Below, one piece after another: positions 10,624 through 22,560 of a DNA stretch of 64,000 bases. Location: NCBI GenBank assembly GCA_951804985.1, contig OX638131.1, positions 57,023,344-57,087,343 of the forward strand, read 5' to 3'. The notes beneath the pieces are model-generated. The model was not told where the DNA came from. It made no database searches and saw nothing but the letters and a program-made list of their open reading frames with translations. The stretch's first letter is position 1; each line of letters starts with the position of its first letter. The translations under genes were made by a program, and so were the position numbers. The stretch is from Dryomyza anilis (taxonomy: Eukaryota; Arthropoda; Insecta; Diptera; Dryomyzidae).

Positions 10624-12069
10624 TAAATATAAAATATAAAATATAAAATATAAAATATAAAATATAAAATATAAAATATAAAATATAAAATATAAAATAT
10701 AAAATATAAAATATAAAATATAAAATATAAAATATAAAATATAAAATATAAAATATAAAATATAAAATATAAAATATAAAATATAAAATATAAAATATAA
10801 AATATAAAATATAAAATATAAAATATAAAATATAAAATATAAAATATAAAATATAAAATATAAAATATAAAATATAAAATATAAAATATAAAATATAAAA
10901 TATAAAATATAAAATATAAAATATAAAATATAAAATATAAAATATAAAATATAAAATATAAAATATAAAATATAAAATATAAAATATAAAATATAAAATA
11001 TAAAATATAAAATATAAAATATAAAATATAAAATATAAAATATAAAATATAAAATATAAAATATAAAATATAAAATATAAAATATAAAATATAAAATATA
11101 AAATATAAAATATAAAATATAAAATATAAAATATAAAATATAAAATATAAAATATAAAATATAAAATATAAAATATAAAATATAAAATATAAAATATAAA
11201 ATATAAAATATAAAATATAAAATATAAAATATAAAATATAAAATATAAAATATAAAATATAAAATATAAAATATAAAATATAAAATATAAAATATAAAAT
11301 ATAAAATATAAAATATAAAATATAAAATATAAAATATAAAATATAAAATATAAAATATAAAATATAAAATATAAAATATAAAATATAAAATATAAAATAT
11401 AAAATATAAAATATAAAATATAAAATATAAAATATAAAATATAAAATATAAAATATAAAATATAAAATATAAAATATAAAATATAAAATATAAAATATAA
11501 AATATAAAATATAAAATATAAAATATAAAATATAAAATATAAAATATAAAATATAAAATATAAAATATAAAATATAAAATATAAAATATAAAATATAAAA
11601 TATAAAATATAAAATATAAAATATAAAATATAAAATATAAAATATAAAATATAAAATATAAAATATAAAATATAAAATATAAAATATAAAATATAAAATA
11701 TAAAATATAAAATATAAAATATAAAATATAAAATATAAAATATAAAATATAAAATATAAAATATAAAATATAAAATATAAAATATAAAATATAAAATATA
11801 AAATATAAAATATAAAATATAAAATATAAAATATAAAATATAAAATATAAAATATAAAATATAAAATATAAAATATAAAATATAAAATATAAAATATAAA
11901 ATATAAAATATAAAATATAAAATATAAAATATAAAATATAAAATATAAAATATAAAATATAAAATATAAAATATAAAATATAAAATATAAAATATAAAAT
12001 ATAAAATATAAAATATAAAATATAAAATATAAAATATAAAATATAAAATATAAAATATAAAATATAAAG
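10624..12069. repeat. 7-bp satellite (ATAAAAT)n, ~1.44 kb
   Basis: About 206 head-to-tail copies of a 7-bp unit (AAAATAT in another phase) with no substitution or phase change that I can see. The minus strand therefore translates as a 7-residue repeat, producing a false 550-codon reading frame at 10475-12127. The tract ends abruptly in 'aaagcttgg'. Perfect homogeneity over 1.4 kb implies a very recent expansion or collapsed/extended assembly of a longer array. Confidence 0.97.
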
Positions 12070-12269
12070 CTTGGAAGCTTTTTACAAACAATTTTTTTTT
12101 TTTTACAATTCTTGAAAGTTTTTTCATGAAGAAAATTTCAACTTTTCTGATATTATCTCCATAACCATTGAAGATACAATATTCAATTTCAAAACTTCAG
12201 TTCTCACAATACAATACTTTTTAAATTTTTAAAATCGGTTCCGAAAATAATGAATTTCACCCAACTTTT
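12070..12269. other. A+T-rich spacer
   Basis: No feature seen. Confidence 0.5.
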
Positions 12270-12400
12270 CAGCGATTTGGAAATATTGCTATGAAATGTC
12301 GCTGTGAAATATGTGCGTGCTGCCTGCAACGTGCAGAAATGGGAGTTGCTGCTGCACGGAGTTGCATCGCTAATTATTTTTCCTAGGCACTTGCGGGACA
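12270..12400 (-). repeat. Interspersed repeat R, copy 2 (inverted)
   Basis: The reverse complement matches 5339-5475 ('gcgatgcaactccgtgcagcag', 'cacatatttcacagcgac'). Together with copy 1 it flanks the 6.8 kb that contains the satellite. Confidence 0.6.
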
Positions 12401-12846
12401 TTCTATTTTGTTTTCACATTTCACGTGCGCGTGGACTGCAGTGTTTGATTAAAGATAAGTAAACGCTCAATGTGTGATACAAATTCGTGTGATTCGGTAT
12501 AAAAATTGCATTGGTCTGGACTATTTTTGATTAGAAAAAGTTCAAAATATTTTTTTATTTACTCAAATATAAACATACAATTTATAAGAAATTCGTTTAA
12601 TAGGGGTGATATTTGGAGATAGATGATATCGCACATGAAGGAGAAGATGAAAAGAAGACATTGATGAAGAATACCAAGAGTTTCAATTCCCACTCGCATC
12701 TCAGCTCAATCATGATAAAAAAAAAAATCGTTCTAAATTTTTCTTTTCGGTAATAAAAACGCAATACAAAACATATTCACATAAAAATATAGCATATAAA
12801 ATCGATTCCCCGACCCGACTTGATGCACAAAAACAATCAAAAGTTT
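12401..12846. other. No feature recognised
   Basis: Moderately A+T-rich, no long frame. Confidence 0.45.
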
Positions 12847-13365
12847 TTGTCGATTTAGCGATGTCAGTCTGTCTGTATCCCTACTACTTTATGAATTGAA
12901 AAGTTAGATGAATGAAACTTATAATTTAGATTACTTATATACCTACGCTGTATGTGGCGAGATCGGCCCATTGTGACCTGTGATGCGACCACTTACCTCA
13001 TTTAAAATTTACATCTACAAATCAATTTTACTGTATACGTGTCTATGTAAACTTTTTTGGTCAAATATATACTGAATTCATGCTAAAATACATGACAAAT
13101 GTTTTCCCGCAAAACGACTTGTGGTTCCCAAAAAAAAAAAAATCGAAATTCGGTACACCTACCTATTTGCAAATTTGGGTATCAAATGAATGAATATTCT
13201 TCAGCGATTGTAGTTACTATCATGATTCGTATACCCTGGTGAGTATACGAATGGTAACCACACATATAATATAATTTTGATAATCGTAAATATCATAATA
13301 ACACCTACTATAAAATGTCCCCACTTTAAAATTTCCCATGTGATCTAACCTTCCCAACTGGTTTT
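12847..13365 (-). mobile_element. INE-1/DINE-1-like element, copy 3, reverse and degraded
   Basis: The reverse complement aligns with 915-1450: the 'cccatgtgatctaaccttcccaactgg' side, the GGGTATAC head, the 'cgatctcgcc' block and a shrunken GACA tract ('cagtctgtctgtatccctac'). The 3' block after the microsatellite is missing apart from 'gatttagcgatgtc'. It is far more diverged than copies 1 and 2, so it is an old insertion. Confidence 0.65.
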
Positions 13366-14339
13366 TTATTAATTTTAAAATTATAAATTCTTTTTCTTAT
13401 GCTATGTTCTGACTGAGCAAAAATTACTTACATTTTGTAACTAACTTTAAAATTAATTTTATCCGTACAGAGAATTTGTGTTATTTTCAGTTTTTAATTT
13501 TGTGTTCACTTCCTCAATAAATCCGCTGTTTGTTTTTCTATTTTGTTCTCCGTTGCACTTAACGTTTGTCTACTGTTTAAAATGATTATTTTGTTTAAAA
13601 AAGTTCATAATTTACAAAAACAGATGACTGAAAATGGTTTTGTTTACATTTTTGGTTGTCAAAAACGTTATGGCCGTTCATACTAAGATTATTTTCAAAC
13701 ATTTTTGAGTAATTTGTTGAGATATTTAAAAAGAATTACGCAAGTTGAGTAATTTTGTTTTGTTTGGGATTTTGGATAATTTTGGAGCGCATTTGAGGTG
13801 AAATTACGCAAATGCTTGAAATTACAAATTTGAGGCCCAGTGATAACAAGGTATTAAGTTGATTTTTATGTTATTATTACATTTAAGTTATAAAACAACA
13901 AATATCATTTTAGCAGTGTGCATATGACTTCAATTTCTTACTGTGTTTTTTTTTGGTTTCGCATATCTTCTACTTGTTTTGAAAGTGCAACAGAAAACAT
14001 ATGCGAATCAAACAACAAAAAATTCAAGCTAGTGATCGAATTTTTGGCGGTAAATTTTTACTGTTGCCAACTGTGGCTGTACAAGTTGTCATGCGGCTGA
14101 TGACTGCCTGTTGTCATGGTTGGCTGTACAAGAATACAAACACACTGTGCCATGCGTCTTTCTGTTGTCAGGGTATGATACGGGGTAGCAACGACAACTG
14201 AAATATGTGTATACATGAGTGATGTTGTACAACAAGATAATTTTGCGATGTAAATGTAAACTGAAATTTTTAATATAAAAATGTATTTAAGAAAAATTAA
14301 TTTATAATGTTTATATAAAATGTTATTACAATAAAAAAA
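13366..14339. other. No gene recognised
   Basis: Contains a less A+T-rich piece at 14050-14220 ('gctgtacaagttgtcatgcgg', repeated roughly as 'ttggctgtacaagaat'), but all frames are short and none shows a known motif. Confidence 0.45.
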
Positions 14340-14345
14340 ACGATG

Positions 14346-14895
14346 TACTAAGAAAACAAAGAAGAATACCAGAAATATTACAGTCCTAAATATCAAGTTA
14401 TTTACAAATTATTTAGATCGTCTTTGAGACAACCATGTCTAAAATATCCGACAAATACGATAAATATTGCTGGCAAATATCTTTCAAAGTTACGATTATT
14501 TATGGCAAACATCAATTAAACATCTTACAAATATGAAGATAGTTGCGGAATATTTGGAAAAGGTACTCCATAAGAATTCGCGGAGTATTTTTTTTATTGA
14601 AATAAAAGGAATAAAATGGGTGGTTATTTATTTTAGAATAATTGTTATACATCAGCATCGTCTTTATATATAACATTTTTTCCAGATGTACCAGGTCTGG
14701 TGGCGTTTTTGTCAGCAAGGTGTACTCTGAAAAGAAATAATTTTTCATCACGTGTTGAAAATTTCAATCTCAGTTATTTTTATTTTCAATTTTACCAATG
14801 AAATGTTATGTTTGTGTTGACACCTTTTACACCATTTAATTTACTTAATTGTTGTGGATAAATCTAGCGCAAGGAAAAGTACGCCATTTTACGTT
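14346..14895 (+). mobile_element. TA-flanked MITE family Y, copy 1 (right end missing)
   Basis: Starts with TA and then 'CTAAGAAAAC'. It aligns with the family-Y copy at 23860-25644 on both sides of the hAT inserted there: 'ccagaaatattacag', 'catcaattaaacatcttac', 'ggaaaaggtactccat', 'aagtacgccattt'. The right terminus (TTTCTTAGTG) is not present. This uninterrupted copy shows that about 65 bp were lost at the hAT insertion in the other copy. Confidence 0.6.
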
Positions 14896-15319
14896 GTCCG
14901 TCTTTCAGCGCCATTGTTTGTTCGTGCGTCTATTTGTCGATATGTTGAAAGTAACTAAAAGCAATTTTATCGAAGCTAACATAAAAAATATATTTTGGGT
15001 AATTTATTGTTTATTAGAATTTTATTACCTATATGTATTTTTGTATATTAAATGACTTCTTTTTGAATTGTTTATTTTATTTTTATTATTTTTTAATTTT
15101 TTAATTTAAAAATTAAAGCCATTTTATAATCTATTACGTTACTATTTTTTTCTACATAAATTAGAAATTAAAAGCGTGAATACTATTTTAAATATATGCT
15201 CAATAAGTAAATTTTTCATTTTTATTTCGTTTCTTAACTATTGCACACAACAGCAAAAACGCTGAAAACCGTGTATTATTGTGTTTTCTAAAAATTTATT
15301 TTTTTAATAACTAGTAATG
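14896..15319. other. A+T-rich DNA, no feature seen
   Basis: No recognised content. Confidence 0.45.
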
Positions 15320-15765
15320 CCTCATTTAGCTTGAATACATTCAAATATTCTGTTATTCAAAGAATTTATTAAATTTTTTAATAAATTACCATCCATCACT
15401 TCCCACTCCCTTAAAATTGCATTTTTAAGGTTAGCATTGGTATTATATTTTCTGTTTTCAGCATAAACTGATCGTGTATTAAGCCAGGAGAGCACACCGC
15501 CCGGTTTTGTAAGGATTGTATCCAACCCTTAGTTTCGTACCGGTGTGAATTGCGGCAGTATCCTGCTGAAATTTATTGTTTTGTAGGATTTTGTTGTTAA
15601 AAAAAAGAAAACTACATTCAAGTACTTTAATGTAGTCGAATTTATGAAACAACCTGCATTTCCAATACAACACCTACCGCAAATGCTCCCAATAGCATTA
15701 ATGACCCACCGCCAAAATTTATCGCGGAGAAATATTCAGTTTCTTTTCATAAATCAAGCAAATAT
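15320..15765 (-). pseudogene. Tc1-like transposase remnant
   Basis: Three pieces in transposase order are readable on the minus strand. First comes 'FGGGSLMLLGAF' (about 15700-15665), like the FGGGSxMVWG motif before the second catalytic Asp region. Next is a 'KFQQDTAAIHT' block (about 15580-15545), where FQQDNAxxHT carries the second catalytic Asp. Last is the C-terminal 'LKNAILREWEVM...LINSLNNRIFECIQAK' region (15430-15322). The third catalytic region (SPDLNPIE/N) is deleted, and at least one frameshift separates the pieces. No TIRs were found. It is a dead fossil. Members of this family cut and paste at TA dinucleotides. Confidence 0.75.
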
Positions 15766-15903
15766 TCATTAGAGACCATAAAAAAAAACACAATAAGGTT
15801 GATAAAATGTAATTTAAGTTACAAACCTTAGACCATGCATGTCAAACACGCGGCCCGCCAACCTTTCATCTGCGGCCCGCGAAGACTTTTTAAATATTAT
15901 TAA

Positions 15904-16109
15904 CCCCCACGTGGTGGTTACCTTGACGTGGTGTGGGGGCTTAAGTTACAATGACTCAATAAGGCTAAGCTGACGGAAACTTTTTTAAAGTTTCTGGCAG
16001 GGTCACCCTTGTCAGACAGGCTTGTGATGAGTAATGAACTAAACACTACCATAGTCTTTACCATAGTCTTTTTTATTGGAGGGGTGGCAGACTCTATAGA
16101 AACCCCTAT
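15904..16109 (+). promoter_or_regulatory. LINE 5' UTR with GC-rich hairpin
   Basis: 'cccccac...' and 'gtgtggggg' within the first ~40 bases can pair. In this LINE group the 5' UTR normally holds an internal promoter; that role is inferred, not seen. Confidence 0.45.
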
Positions 16110-17494
16110 ACCACCGCGATGGGTCAAAGATTTAACTACTCCAGGTGGTACCCACAAAGTGGCAATCCACCCGCTTCGGCGGCTGAGGCAAGGATTCTGG
16201 AGGCCTCAATCCACGCAACCAACCCTGGTACGATAAACCTCTCTGCTCCTGTAGCAGGGGGTTCATCGTGCCCCTCCATCTCAAAAATTTATGAGACAGC
16301 TAGGAATCTAGAGGAGGATAACGACAATGCAGCGGTTCCCATACAAGTAGAGGAAAGTGTCGGTTCGGCTATGCCTACGACTAATCCTCCACTGTATGGC
16401 TGCTCGACAGTGTTGTTTCCTCTCAGGGCTCCTTTCTGTCACGTATTTGGAAACATGGGTCGATCGAAGGAAAGTGGTGTCTTACCAGCATCTAATCCTA
16501 GAGAGACCGACGCCCAACTGGAAGCTAAACTTCCATTGGAGACCGGACCCGGATCTCTGAATACAGAGGTCAGGTTGTCCGATGCCCAGGTGAGTAGGAG
16601 AAGGAAGAATAAAGCGAAAGATCGCAAATAGGCTGAAAAGGCTAAGGCGACGCTGGAGCTATCTCTTTCCCAGCTACCACAGCAAAACGCGATAGATCGG
16701 TGGAGGTTACTCCGACTGAAGCCGGACCATCCGCTGCTGCTGTTGTGGCTGCCAATGCACCTGAGAAGCGCAATGGCAAGAAGTTTAAAACCTTCACTGC
16801 TACTGCGAAACCCCGTAACTCCCAGAACTCGACAATTTCCAGTGATAGTGCTTCCACAAGCAAGAGCACTGGTGCTTCATGTTCCGGATCGGCTGCGGAT
16901 GAACTGCCTTCAACATCCACTGGCAGAAGTAGGCTAGCAGTATCATATCGTGATGCTGCTCGCAAAGCTCTTCCGGTTGCGATTATTGGCAAATTGGGGA
17001 AGGAGCAAAAGATGAATGATGCAGAAGTAAAACACTGCACCGATCATCTTTGGCGGTTAGTCAGCACCGGCGGTGTCAGTGCAAACACAAAAGGCTATGA
17101 GACGAGTGATGGCATCATGAAGGTGCTATGCTCGTCTCAAGCCAATTTCGATTGGATTGCCACAGCCGTTGCTAAAATCCCCCCATTGGGCAAATCGCGC
17201 TTCGCTGTTTTCAGCGGAGACGAACCCAAACGCAGGCGAGCAATATGCTGGATACCTGGTCCTATCAGAAAAACAGCGGAAGTGTTTGCCTGCCTACGTG
17301 CTCAGAACCAGGGCATCGAAACGAACGGATGGAAAATCTATAGCCATAAACCAGAGCGAGGTCCGGAGGACAAGGAAGGCTCAACCCTGGTTGTTGGCTT
17401 AGACCAGAAGTCGTTAGATGTCATGCTATCTAAGTACGACAACCATCTAAACTTATTCTTTGGACGGATCAAATTCCGAATCAATTCCAAATGA
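16110..17494 (+). pseudogene. LINE ORF1 (gag-like), frameshifted
   Basis: The N-terminal part (16119-16631) is a Ser/Pro/Ala-rich, disordered-looking segment ending in a basic 'SRRRKNKAKDRK' run and a stop. Coding then continues in another frame from about 16640, opening with a Ser/Ala-rich stretch, followed by a conserved C-terminal domain (about 16945-17494) with 'YRDAARKALPVAII', 'HLWRLVSTGGV' and a 'LVVGLDQKSLDVML' end. This C-terminal part resembles the DUF4780 domain found in ORF1 of insect LOA-type LINEs. No zinc knuckles are seen. The protein would bind element RNA. ORF1 overlaps the start of ORF2 by about 35 nt. Confidence 0.65.
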
Positions 17495-20400
17495 ATATGC
17501 ACATGATGAGAAACGAGTTAATTATCCTGTCATGATATTTACTCAGATCAATCTGCAACATTCTAAAGCTGCTACCGCTTTACTAGGTAAGCGGCTCTCC
17601 ATGTTGCATACATTACCTCACATCACAGCTATTCAAGAACCATGGGTGTATAACAAACTCATCTGTGGTCTTAGTGAACTACGTGGTAAAACCATACTAT
17701 ACGATGAGCAAGCCGCAAGGCCTAGAAGCTGTCTTATAGTATCGAAACACTTTACTGTCACCAAGTTAACCCAATTCTGTGGGCAAGACCTGGTGGCAGC
17801 CAAAGTGAGCTATGAGAGCGATAGTGGATGGAAACATCTGATTGTCGCCTCAGGCTACTTCCCCTATGACTCACTACTGCCTCCTCCGCCAAAGGCAATT
17901 GTTGAGCTCATAGAGTACTGTGATCTTAAGGAGACCGGCCTTATTATTTGCTGTAACGCTAATGCTCAACACACTGTGTGGGGCAGCAGTAAATGCAACG
18001 CACGAGGTACCAGAATCCTTGACTTCATCATGACCTCCAATCTGAACATTCACAACACTGGTAATAAACCCACTTTTGTGACTGCTAGAAGACAGAAAGT
18101 GATTGACCTTACTTTGTCTAACTGTAGACTGAGAGAGTCAATCTTTAAGTGGAAGGTTCTTAAAAAAGATTCTTTATCGGACCACAGGTATATCGAGTTT
18201 CATACTGACCGAGAGGTGCTGCCCTCTATGACGGTAAGAAACCCTAGAAAAACGAACTGGGCACGCTTCAGACATGAACTTGAGAATTCCCTCAATATTC
18301 CTGTCAGAATTCGTACCAAAGAAAGTATTGAGACGTCCGTTCAAGTTATGAACGATGTCATAAATTCTAGTTTCGTACGAACATGTCCGGTACGAAAAAC
18401 GTTATCTAGACCTCCCGTTCCTTTGTGGATCGCTTGTCTTGAAACCTTGCGCAAGGATTCCAGAAAGCTTCTAAATAGGGCCCTAAGGAGCAACTTAGAC
18501 TCTGACTGGTTTCTTTATCGAGCTAAGCAGAAAGAGTATAAGAAACGAATTCGTAAATCGAAAAGTGTTTCCTATAAAGACTTCTGCAGTAGCATCGAAT
18601 CATGCAGTGAGACTAGCAGATTGGTCAAGTTTCTTAAAAGAGACCGAACTGCTCGACTGGACTCACTGCGGGGACCTGATGGCTCGTATACTGAGTCTAA
18701 GACAGAGGCACTCAGTGTCCTAGTTGAGACTCACTTTCCGGGAAATCAAATCCACATAGGGCCACTTTATAATCCCAGCACTGGGGACTGCAATAACAAC
18801 TCTAATGTGACAAAACATGACTGGCAGGTTGCCAGATTGGTTGTGTACGATGAAGCTATCCAATACGCAGTAGCCTCTTTTGATGGCTTCAAGTCACCTG
18901 GACCGGATGGCATCTACCCAGTCATGCTACAGGAAGGTATAACCCAATTGCTACCATGTCTAAAGAAGATCTTTCGAGCAAGTATCGCATGGGCATACAT
19001 TCCGACATCCTGGCGTTTAGTTAAAGTAGCCTTCATTCCTAAAGTTGGAAGAGAAGACTATTCCATAGCCAAGAGCTTCAAACCCATTAGTATGATGTCC
19101 TTCATACTAAAGTGTCTAGAAAGACTAGTTGAGCTGCACATCAGAAAAACATCTCTGTCAAGGTACCCACTATCATCAAGACAACATGCCTACCAACGTG
19201 GAAAATCCTGTGAAACAGCATTGCAACATCTGGTTGTCCGGATCGAGCATGCTTTTCAGAGGAAGATGTACGTGATGGGCATATTTGTTGACATCGAGGG
19301 TGCTTTTGATAATGCGACTTTTGATGAAATGTGTGAAGCAGCTGAAGGCATGGAATAGATAAAACATTGGTCAAATGGATAAGGTCAATGCTAATGTTTA
19401 GGACTATCACTTCTGAGGCGGAGTGCGGTCAGTATATTAGGACAGGGGTGAATAGAAGTTGTCGTCAAGGAGGCGTTCTCTCCCCCCTGCTCTGGTGTAT
19501 GCTGGTTGACTCTCTGGTCAACGATCTCCATTTGCCATTCTTGCCACAGGCTTTTCCCTCAATGAGGTCTGTGTTAAAACACAAAACTCATTGAACCAAA
19601 TTGACAGCTGGTGTACTGCAAACGGACTTTCCGTCAACCCTCACAAATCAGGGATTGTTCTCATCACTAGGAAATGAATAATGACAGGATTATCTCTACC
19701 AATACTTAAGGGTGTCACCATTCCTCTGTCTAACGAAGTAAAATATCTGGGCTTAAATCTACATAGTAAACTACTTTGGACAAAACATGTTGAAAATAAA
19801 ATTTCGGGAGCATTGAATGCCTTCTGGCAATGCAGAGGAATTTTTGGGAAGACATGGGGACTATGGCCGAGCAAAACCTTATGGATTTACACGGCAATGA
19901 TAAGACCGATGATATCATATGCATCGGTAATCTGGTGGAACAAGCTGTCGCGAAAATGCGTGACAACTAGTCTTGCCAAGATTCAGAGAACTGTGTGTCT
20001 GAGTGCTACGGGTGCCTTTCCCACTACACCTGGTCCAGCACTGAATGCAATCTTAAACCTACCACCACTTGACATCTTCATCAGAGGCGAAGCCATGAAA
20101 GGCTGCTGGAGACTAAAACGAGGTGATTTCTGGTTTAATGTTCCCTGGAATATCTATGACATTGCATTTGACACTCCATTAGACACCTGTCTACTGGAGA
20201 TGCCCTCTGATGCAATGATAACAGAAATATTACCAAGACGAAATTTTGAGGTCTGCCAACCTGACATTCAAGACTGGCTAACGCCTGACTGTGAGCCAGG
20301 TAGAGGGTCATACCGCATTTTCACAGACGGCTCCAGAACCGATCAGGGATCTGGTTCTGGAGTGTTTGTGGAACCGGATGACCGCAGACTTCACATCGCC

Positions 20401-21143
20401 TTAGGCGACAATGCCTCGGTATTTCAAGCCGAAGTCTATGTTATACTCTTGGCTATGGACTACATTGCGGATAATAGATGGCAGAACAGGGCTATATCAG
20501 TTTGCAGCGATAGTCAGGCTGCTATTATGGCTTTGAACAACCCGGTCATCACATCCAAAATTGTACGTCAATGCAGATCACGTCTCAATTGTGTTGTAAA
20601 TACAATACACTGAAACTGATTTGGGTTCCGGGCCATAAAGGAGTTTCGGGCAATGAAACATCTGAAGAACTAGCACGTGCTGGATCTAAGGATAATCCAT
20701 TTGGACCAGAACCTGTGCTTGGACTACCTGCATCTACGGGAAAATTCGTCATCAGCTCTTGGGTCGCCTCCGCAAACAAGAGCAGATGGCTGAATGAGAC
20801 GAAATGTAGATTCTCCAAGCTCATGACACCGACGATAACCAAAAGATCGGCCTCGTTTTTACTTTCCTTAAGTAGAAAGGAGTGCAGAAAAATGGCGGGA
20901 CTTCTAACGGGACACAACGCATGTGAAAAACACATGAACGCAATCGGCCTGGCCGAAAGCGCCTTATGTTCTGCCTGCTACGAAGAAACTGGCACCACAG
21001 AGCACTATCTCTGTGACTGTCCAGCATTTTCTAGAATTAGAAGGCAGATCTTTGGCACAGACGTGATGAGAGAGGATCAGTTTCACTCTCTATCACACAA
21101 TAGCCTTCTTAGATTCAATAATGAATCTAAGAAGTATCATTAA
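17460..21143 (+). pseudogene. LINE ORF2 (endonuclease-RT-RNase H), disabled
   Basis: Endonuclease at about 17530-18210: 'FTQINLQHSKAA' start, 'IQEPWV' with the metal-binding Glu, 'IICCNANAQHTVWG' and 'SDHRYIEF' with catalytic Asp-His. RT from about 18880: 'KSPGPDGIYP', 'FIPKVGR...SFKPIS', 'FVDIEGAFD' (motif A, 19285-19311) and 'CRQGGVLSPLLW' (motif B, 19463-19497). A 1-nt deletion near 19348 shifts the frame just after motif A. The segment that should carry motif C (YADD) is deleted near 19545. RNase H at 20310-20690 has 'IFTDGS', 'QAEVY', 'CSDSQAA' and 'WVPGHKGVSGNE'; a frameshift near 20600 splits it and the usual last Asp is Glu. The tail 'CSACYEETGTTEHYLCDC' (20970-21025) is the cysteine-rich motif. 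It nicks target DNA and copies RNA in the living family; this copy cannot. Confidence 0.85.
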
Positions 21144-21229
21144 AAACCAGGGAACTGGGTCACAGCACAATGGATATAACCCTGTCTGAGTGCTGTGGCT
21201 CTATTTTTTATCCCACATTAAAAAAAAAA
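21144..21229 (+). other. LINE 3' UTR and A-rich tail
   Basis: Ends 'ctatttttta tcccacatta' followed by an A-rich run that grades into hAT-like flank. No clear target-site duplication could be fixed because both flanks are A+T-rich. Confidence 0.5.
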
Positions 21230-22560
21230 TATATATTTAATAATATTTAATATTTATTTTATTTTCAGCCGTTAAAATGATTATTGTGTATTGTTGTGCA
21301 TTTTTGTGCAGCGCTATGTATCCAATTCAACATGCCATATATGAACTTATTAATTTATTAAAAAAATCAATATTTTTGTATCAATATATTTTAATAATGA
21401 GATATGAATAACTTTTTGATATAGAGTCTTAATTTATTTTCCTAATTGTCATTTTAAATATTATACATGACTTTGCAAAATGGCATAACAATAATTTTTA
21501 CATTTTTTCATCAAGTAATATTGGTTTTTATTCATAAAATTTAAAATTTATTGTAAAGTTTTGAATTTTCGTTGGATATGTTTAGCCGGCATATATAAAA
21601 AATATATGGTGGCGCATAGTTCTGTACGTCTAACACCGAAAAGAAAATTACATTATTGTTTTTGTGTCGACTATTAAAAATAAAAGGAGAGAAAAATAAT
21701 TAAAACTTAAAAAGCTTAAAAACTGGACCCTATTTAACAAAACCATTTTTTGAATTAGCTCCAGTATCAAATAAAGCCGCAATCAGACTTTGACTTTTAT
21801 TAAAAAAACGGCATGTTTTTAACCAAGAAACTTGCTGGAATTGGAATCATTTTAATTTTTTTTTAGTATGTTTTTTTTTGTATTAGAGACCTTTCACACC
21901 AAAACTACCAAAGTTCAACACTCACCTTCTCCAAAGATACATTGCTTCAAAGTTTCAAAAAATTAATCAATAATCACTTTTTGTAGAAAAAAACTCTTGA
22001 CCGTAGAATGCAACAAAACTCGCTTAAAGGAAATAAAACCAACTTGGTCATACGTCCTAAATCTGAACATCTAATCAATGGTCACTGTCATTGTAATTTA
22101 AATTAATTATTCAAAAAAAGGAAACCTTTTCAAATTTATTCAAATATCAAATTTATACACGGAATTTTAAAAAACAAACTTTACCAATAGTTTAAGTATT
22201 GTTTGTATCGAAAAATCTAAAAAAATTAGTTACCAGTCTGACATGTGATTGATGCCTCGAAGTTTTCTCGAACAAACTTGGATTACAAAAATCCAATCTT
22301 GTTGCTAATTTTTAAAATTTTGTAATTTTCGTAGACTAAAATTTTATATTAGGATAATTTAAACATTTTCCACATCGATATCGCAATGCTTTTCAAATAA
22401 ATCTCGATATATTTTAACTATTTGATGTAATATTAATCTAGAATTGTTTTTATTCGTCGTTTTGAACTATTTTTGCAGTTTTAGAACGATTTGGCCTTCG
22501 ATATTGGTACAAGATCTAATTCGATAAGTATCCGAATTTGATAAAAAAAATGGTAAAGAA

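Larger units (their letters stand above)
15904..21225 (+). mobile_element. LOA-type non-LTR retrotransposon, near full length, inactive
   Basis: The 5' end at about 15904 begins 'cccccacgtggtgg...ccttgacgtggtgtggggg', a self-complementary GC block. ORF1 (about 16110-17494) and ORF2 (17460-21143) follow, then a short 3' UTR ending in an A-rich stretch. The ORF2 order of endonuclease, RT, RNase H and cysteine-rich tail, plus an ORF1 resembling DUF4780, fits the LOA/I group; LOA is the likeliest clade. It is inserted in hAT-like family X (left flank 15833-15903, right flank from 21226). Several frameshifts and loss of the RT catalytic motif make it inactive. Confidence 0.8.
15833..22560 (-). mobile_element. 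hAT-like family X, copy 1 (interrupted by a LINE)
   Basis: The left end carries 'catgcatgtcaaac' then a GC-rich 'gcggcccgcc...tgcggcccgcgaag' motif. This corresponds to the right terminal inverted repeat of the copy at 35850-40777, so the two copies are in opposite orientation. After the LINE at 15904-21225 the body continues (21230-22560) and matches the reverse complement of 39810-40700 and then of 37215-37530. The other terminus was not found, so this copy is truncated near 22560. No transposase was recognised, so it is probably non-autonomous. The hAT assignment comes from copy 2, which has an 8-bp target duplication. Confidence 0.65.

Noticed and set aside
10475..12127. 550-codon minus-strand reading frame
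   Set aside because: It is the translation of a 7-bp satellite (21-nt super-period gives a 7-residue repeat), with no start context or domain.
16439..17040. Minus-strand frames across the LINE ORF1
   Set aside because: Antisense shadows of the Ser/Ala-rich ORF1 segment.
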